Below, one piece after another: positions 62,467 through 64,000 of a stretch of DNA of 64,000 nucleotides. Positions within the stretch are counted from its first letter, which is position 1, and every line of letters starts with the position of its first letter. The stretch covers positions 1-64,000 of the forward strand of contig DASUKM010000042.1 of NCBI GenBank assembly GCA_036278735.1, in the 5' to 3' direction. The notes below the pieces were generated by a model. The model did not search any database. It saw only the letters and a list, made by a program, of their open reading frames with translations, and had not been told where the DNA came from. The stretch comes from DASUKM01 sp036278735. GTDB lineage: Bacteria; Acidobacteriota; Vicinamibacteria; Vicinamibacterales; 2-12-FULL-66-21. The position numbers and the translations under genes were made by a program.

Positions 62467-62553
62467 TCACCCCTGGGCCCACGCACTCGGCACGCTCCCG
62501 GCCAGAAACGTCCATGCCGCCGCAACACCGACGAGGGTTTTGATTCTTGTCAT
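62467..62553 (-). other. 28-codon signal-peptide ORF ending in TGA, in frame with 61429-62466
   Basis: Reads MTRIKTLVGVAAAWTFLAGS then VPSAWAQG and TGA. This is a textbook Sec signal with a cleavage site at AWA|QG. Removing the TGA would give one 375-codon frame with the gene that follows. On the minus strand a 7-bp perfect stem (CCGCGCC, loop CGTGATT, GGCGCGG) starts 16 bases past the TGA. Confidence 0.7.
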
Positions 62554-62581
62554 GGCTTTGGGCTTTAGGCTTTGGGCTTCA
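62554..62581. repeat. GGCTTTR heptamers at the GH3-envelope gene junction
   Basis: Four heptamers (GGCTTTG, GGCTTTA, GGCTTTG, GGCTTCA) lie immediately before the ATG of the signal-peptide ORF. They contain the stop codon of the GH3 gene and encode its last residues (LKPKA). Confidence 0.85.
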
Positions 62582-64000
62582 GGATGAAATCCTCTTTCAT
62601 CCCGCCGACCATCGCCGTGAACGTGCCGGGCTCCACCGTCGGCTTCAGATCGGGCCCGATGAACGAGAGGTCGTCGCGCGTGAGATGGAAATGCAGCTCC
62701 TGGCTCGCGCCGGGGTCGAGCGTCACGCGCGCGAAGCGCTTCAGCCGCTTGACGGGAGGCGTGAGGCTGGCGACCTGGTCGGCGACGAACAGCTCGACGA
62801 CCTCGGCGCCGGCTCGCTGCCCGGTGTTGCGCACGGTGACGGCTACGTCGATGGGCGTGTCCGGCGTCGCCGTCGCGGGGGTGACCGTGAGGCCGGAATA
62901 GCCGAACGTCGTGTAGCTCAGGCCGAATCCGAATTCGAACTGTGGACGGAAGGCCGACAACCCGAACGAGGTGTCCTGCTCCTCGAAGGCCTTGTGGTCG
63001 TAGGTGAGCAGCGCGTTCGGGTACCGCGGATAGGTGATCGGCAGCTTGCCGCTGGGATTGACGTCGCCGAACAGCACGTCGGCGATCGCGGTCCCCCCTT
63101 CGAGCCCGGGATTGAGGCCGAGCACGATGCCGCGCATCGCATCGGCGACGGCGCTGATCACGCGCGGCCGCCCCTCGACGAGCACGAGCACCACCGTCTT
63201 GCCGGCGGCGGCCACCTCGCGCGCCAGCTCGAGCTGCGGCTCTGGCAGCGTGAGGTCGTCGATGTTGCCCGGCGTTTCGGCGTACGACTTTTCGCCGAGG
63301 CACAGCACGACGGCGTCTGCCTGCCGCGCGGCGCTCGCCGCGGCGGCCGCGTCGATCGGCTTGTCGTATTCGCTGCCCGGGACGTACGTCACGTTGGCCG
63401 TCCCGAGCCGCTTCTCGATCGCGCCCCGGATCGTCAGCCGATCCTTCGGGTACGCCGCCGCCCGATCGCCCTGCCACGTGAGCGTCCATCCGTTGTCGAG
63501 CGACACCAGCGAATCAGCCGTGGGGCCGGTCACGAGCACGTGGCTGGCGGCCGCCAGCGGCAGCACGTGCTGCTCGTTCTTCAGCAGCACGATCGATTCG
63601 CGCGCCGCTTCCAGCGCGGTCGCGCGCGAGGCCGCCGATCCGACCTCGGTGCCCGACTGCGTCCCGCGCAGCGGATCGGCGAACAATCCCAGACGCGCCT
63701 TCATCGTCAGGATGCGCGTGACCGCGTCGTCGACGCGGCTCATCGGGACGGCCCCTTCCTGCACGAGCTGCAGGAGCAGGTCGCTGAAGCGGTAGTCGCT
63801 CGGGACCATGCTCATGTCGATGCCGGCGAGGACCGCCATGCGGATCGCGTCCTTGTCGGTGGCGGCCACGTGGTGGATGGAGACGAGCTTCTCGATGTCC
63901 TGCCAGTCGGAATCGATGACGCCGTCGAACCCCAGCTCGCCGCGCAGCACGTCGATCAGCAGGTGATGGTTGACGTGGCCCGGCACGCCGTTGACCTCGC
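62565..64000 (-). CDS. Glycoside hydrolase family 3 beta-glucosidase-like, 5' end outside window
   Basis: At least 478 residues, open at the right edge (first visible codons EVNGVPGHVNHHLLIDVLRG). The catalytic nucleophile region GFDGVIDSDWQDI carries the Asp of GH3 enzymes. Then come the linker, the alpha/beta sandwich domain (AVVLCLGEKSYAETPGNIDD, KTVVLVLVEGRPRVI, LGLNPGLEGGTAIADVLFGD then VNPSGKLP) and the C-terminal fibronectin-like domain. It hydrolyses beta-glucosides or xylosides, probably outside the cytoplasm. The C-terminus ends within the heptamer repeat, twelve bases before the next gene. Confidence 0.93.
   Translation of the reverse strand, partial: EVNGVPGHVNHHLLIDVLRGELGFDGVIDSDWQDIEKLVSIHHVAATDKDAIRMAVLAGIDMSMVPSDYRFSDLLLQLVQEGAVPMSRVDDAVTRILTMKARLGLFADPLRGTQSGTEVGSAASRATALEAARESIVLLKNEQHVLPLAAASHVLVTGPTADSLVSLDNGWTLTWQGDRAAAYPKDRLTIRGAIEKRLGTANVTYVPGSEYDKPIDAAAAASAARQADAVVLCLGEKSYAETPGNIDDLTLPEPQLELAREVAAAGKTVVLVLVEGRPRVISAVADAMRGIVLGLNPGLEGGTAIADVLFGDVNPSGKLPITYPRYPNALLTYDHKAFEEQDTSFGLSAFRPQFEFGFGLSYTTFGYSGLTVTPATATPDTPIDVAVTVRNTGQRAGAEVVELFVADQVASLTPPVKRLKRFARVTLDPGASQELHFHLTRDDLSFIGPDLKPTVEPGTFTAMVGGMKEDFILKPKA

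Overview
The window looks like a chromosomal segment of a high-GC, Gram-negative soil-type bacterium, most likely an Acidobacteriota member near the Vicinamibacteria. This is inferred from gene families: two very large ADOP-type duplicated FtsX/MacB permeases, a VWFA-related secreted protein, FG-GAP/ASPIC-UnbV (CRTAC1-like) proteins beside a TPR multihaem cytochrome, many Sec-signal hydrolases, and intergenic DNA rich in short repeats. No taxonomic marker such as 16S rRNA is present.

Layout. Bases 1-5,962: a truncated secreted protein, an enolase-superfamily enzyme, two tiny convergent genes, a WYL regulator, a small unknown gene, an HNH nuclease convergent with the NHEJ protein Ku, and a secreted low-complexity protein. 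Bases 6,292-14,450: tRNA-Leu(UAG), then the proteostasis and essential-gene run tig-clpP-clpX-lon-engB-rho, all on the plus strand. Bases 14,451-15,000: four ~122-bp tandem repeats and a duplicated rho 3' end. Bases 15,029-28,819: accessory genes, namely a retropepsin-like protein, a nucleotidyltransferase pair, a VWFA protein, an FAD oxidoreductase, an M20 peptidase, an esterase with a PQQ-type sugar dehydrogenase, a carboxypeptidase-regulatory/cupin fusion, and a membrane spermidine-synthase-like fusion. Bases 28,880-34,354: an aldo/keto reductase, ribosomal protein L31 (rpmE), and the mrfB-mrfA nuclease/helicase repair pair on the minus strand. Bases 34,642-38,337: a 1,231-aa secreted multidomain protein. 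Bases 38,321-49,308: mainly a minus-strand run (AGCS symporter, SDR, DUF547, alpha/beta hydrolase, ADOP permease, ICMT-like methyltransferase, glutaminyl cyclase, second ADOP permease) with one convergent ferric-reductase-like membrane gene. Bases 49,526-53,052: a small secreted protein, a second esterase paralogue and a nitrilase-family amidase. Bases 53,189-61,298: a tightly overlapping three-gene operon of a five-haem cytochrome/TPR protein and two FG-GAP/ASPIC proteins. Bases 61,429-64,000: an envelope protein whose signal peptide is separated from the body by an in-frame TGA, and a truncated GH3 glycosidase.

The most unusual property is the repeat load. At least seven loci carry tandem heptanucleotides (GGATGAC, CGCCCTC, GCGGGAC, CCCCGCG, GGCTTTR and others). 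One has expanded in frame inside mrfA as 3x7 = 21-bp units. Others form gene termini or gene junctions. A 109-bp element with perfect 16-bp terminal inverted repeats occurs twice. A REP-like ~100-bp repeat is tandemly amplified behind rho and present once, inverted, near 53.1 kb. Short hairpin repeats recur between genes and have been read into the C-terminus of the cytochrome gene.
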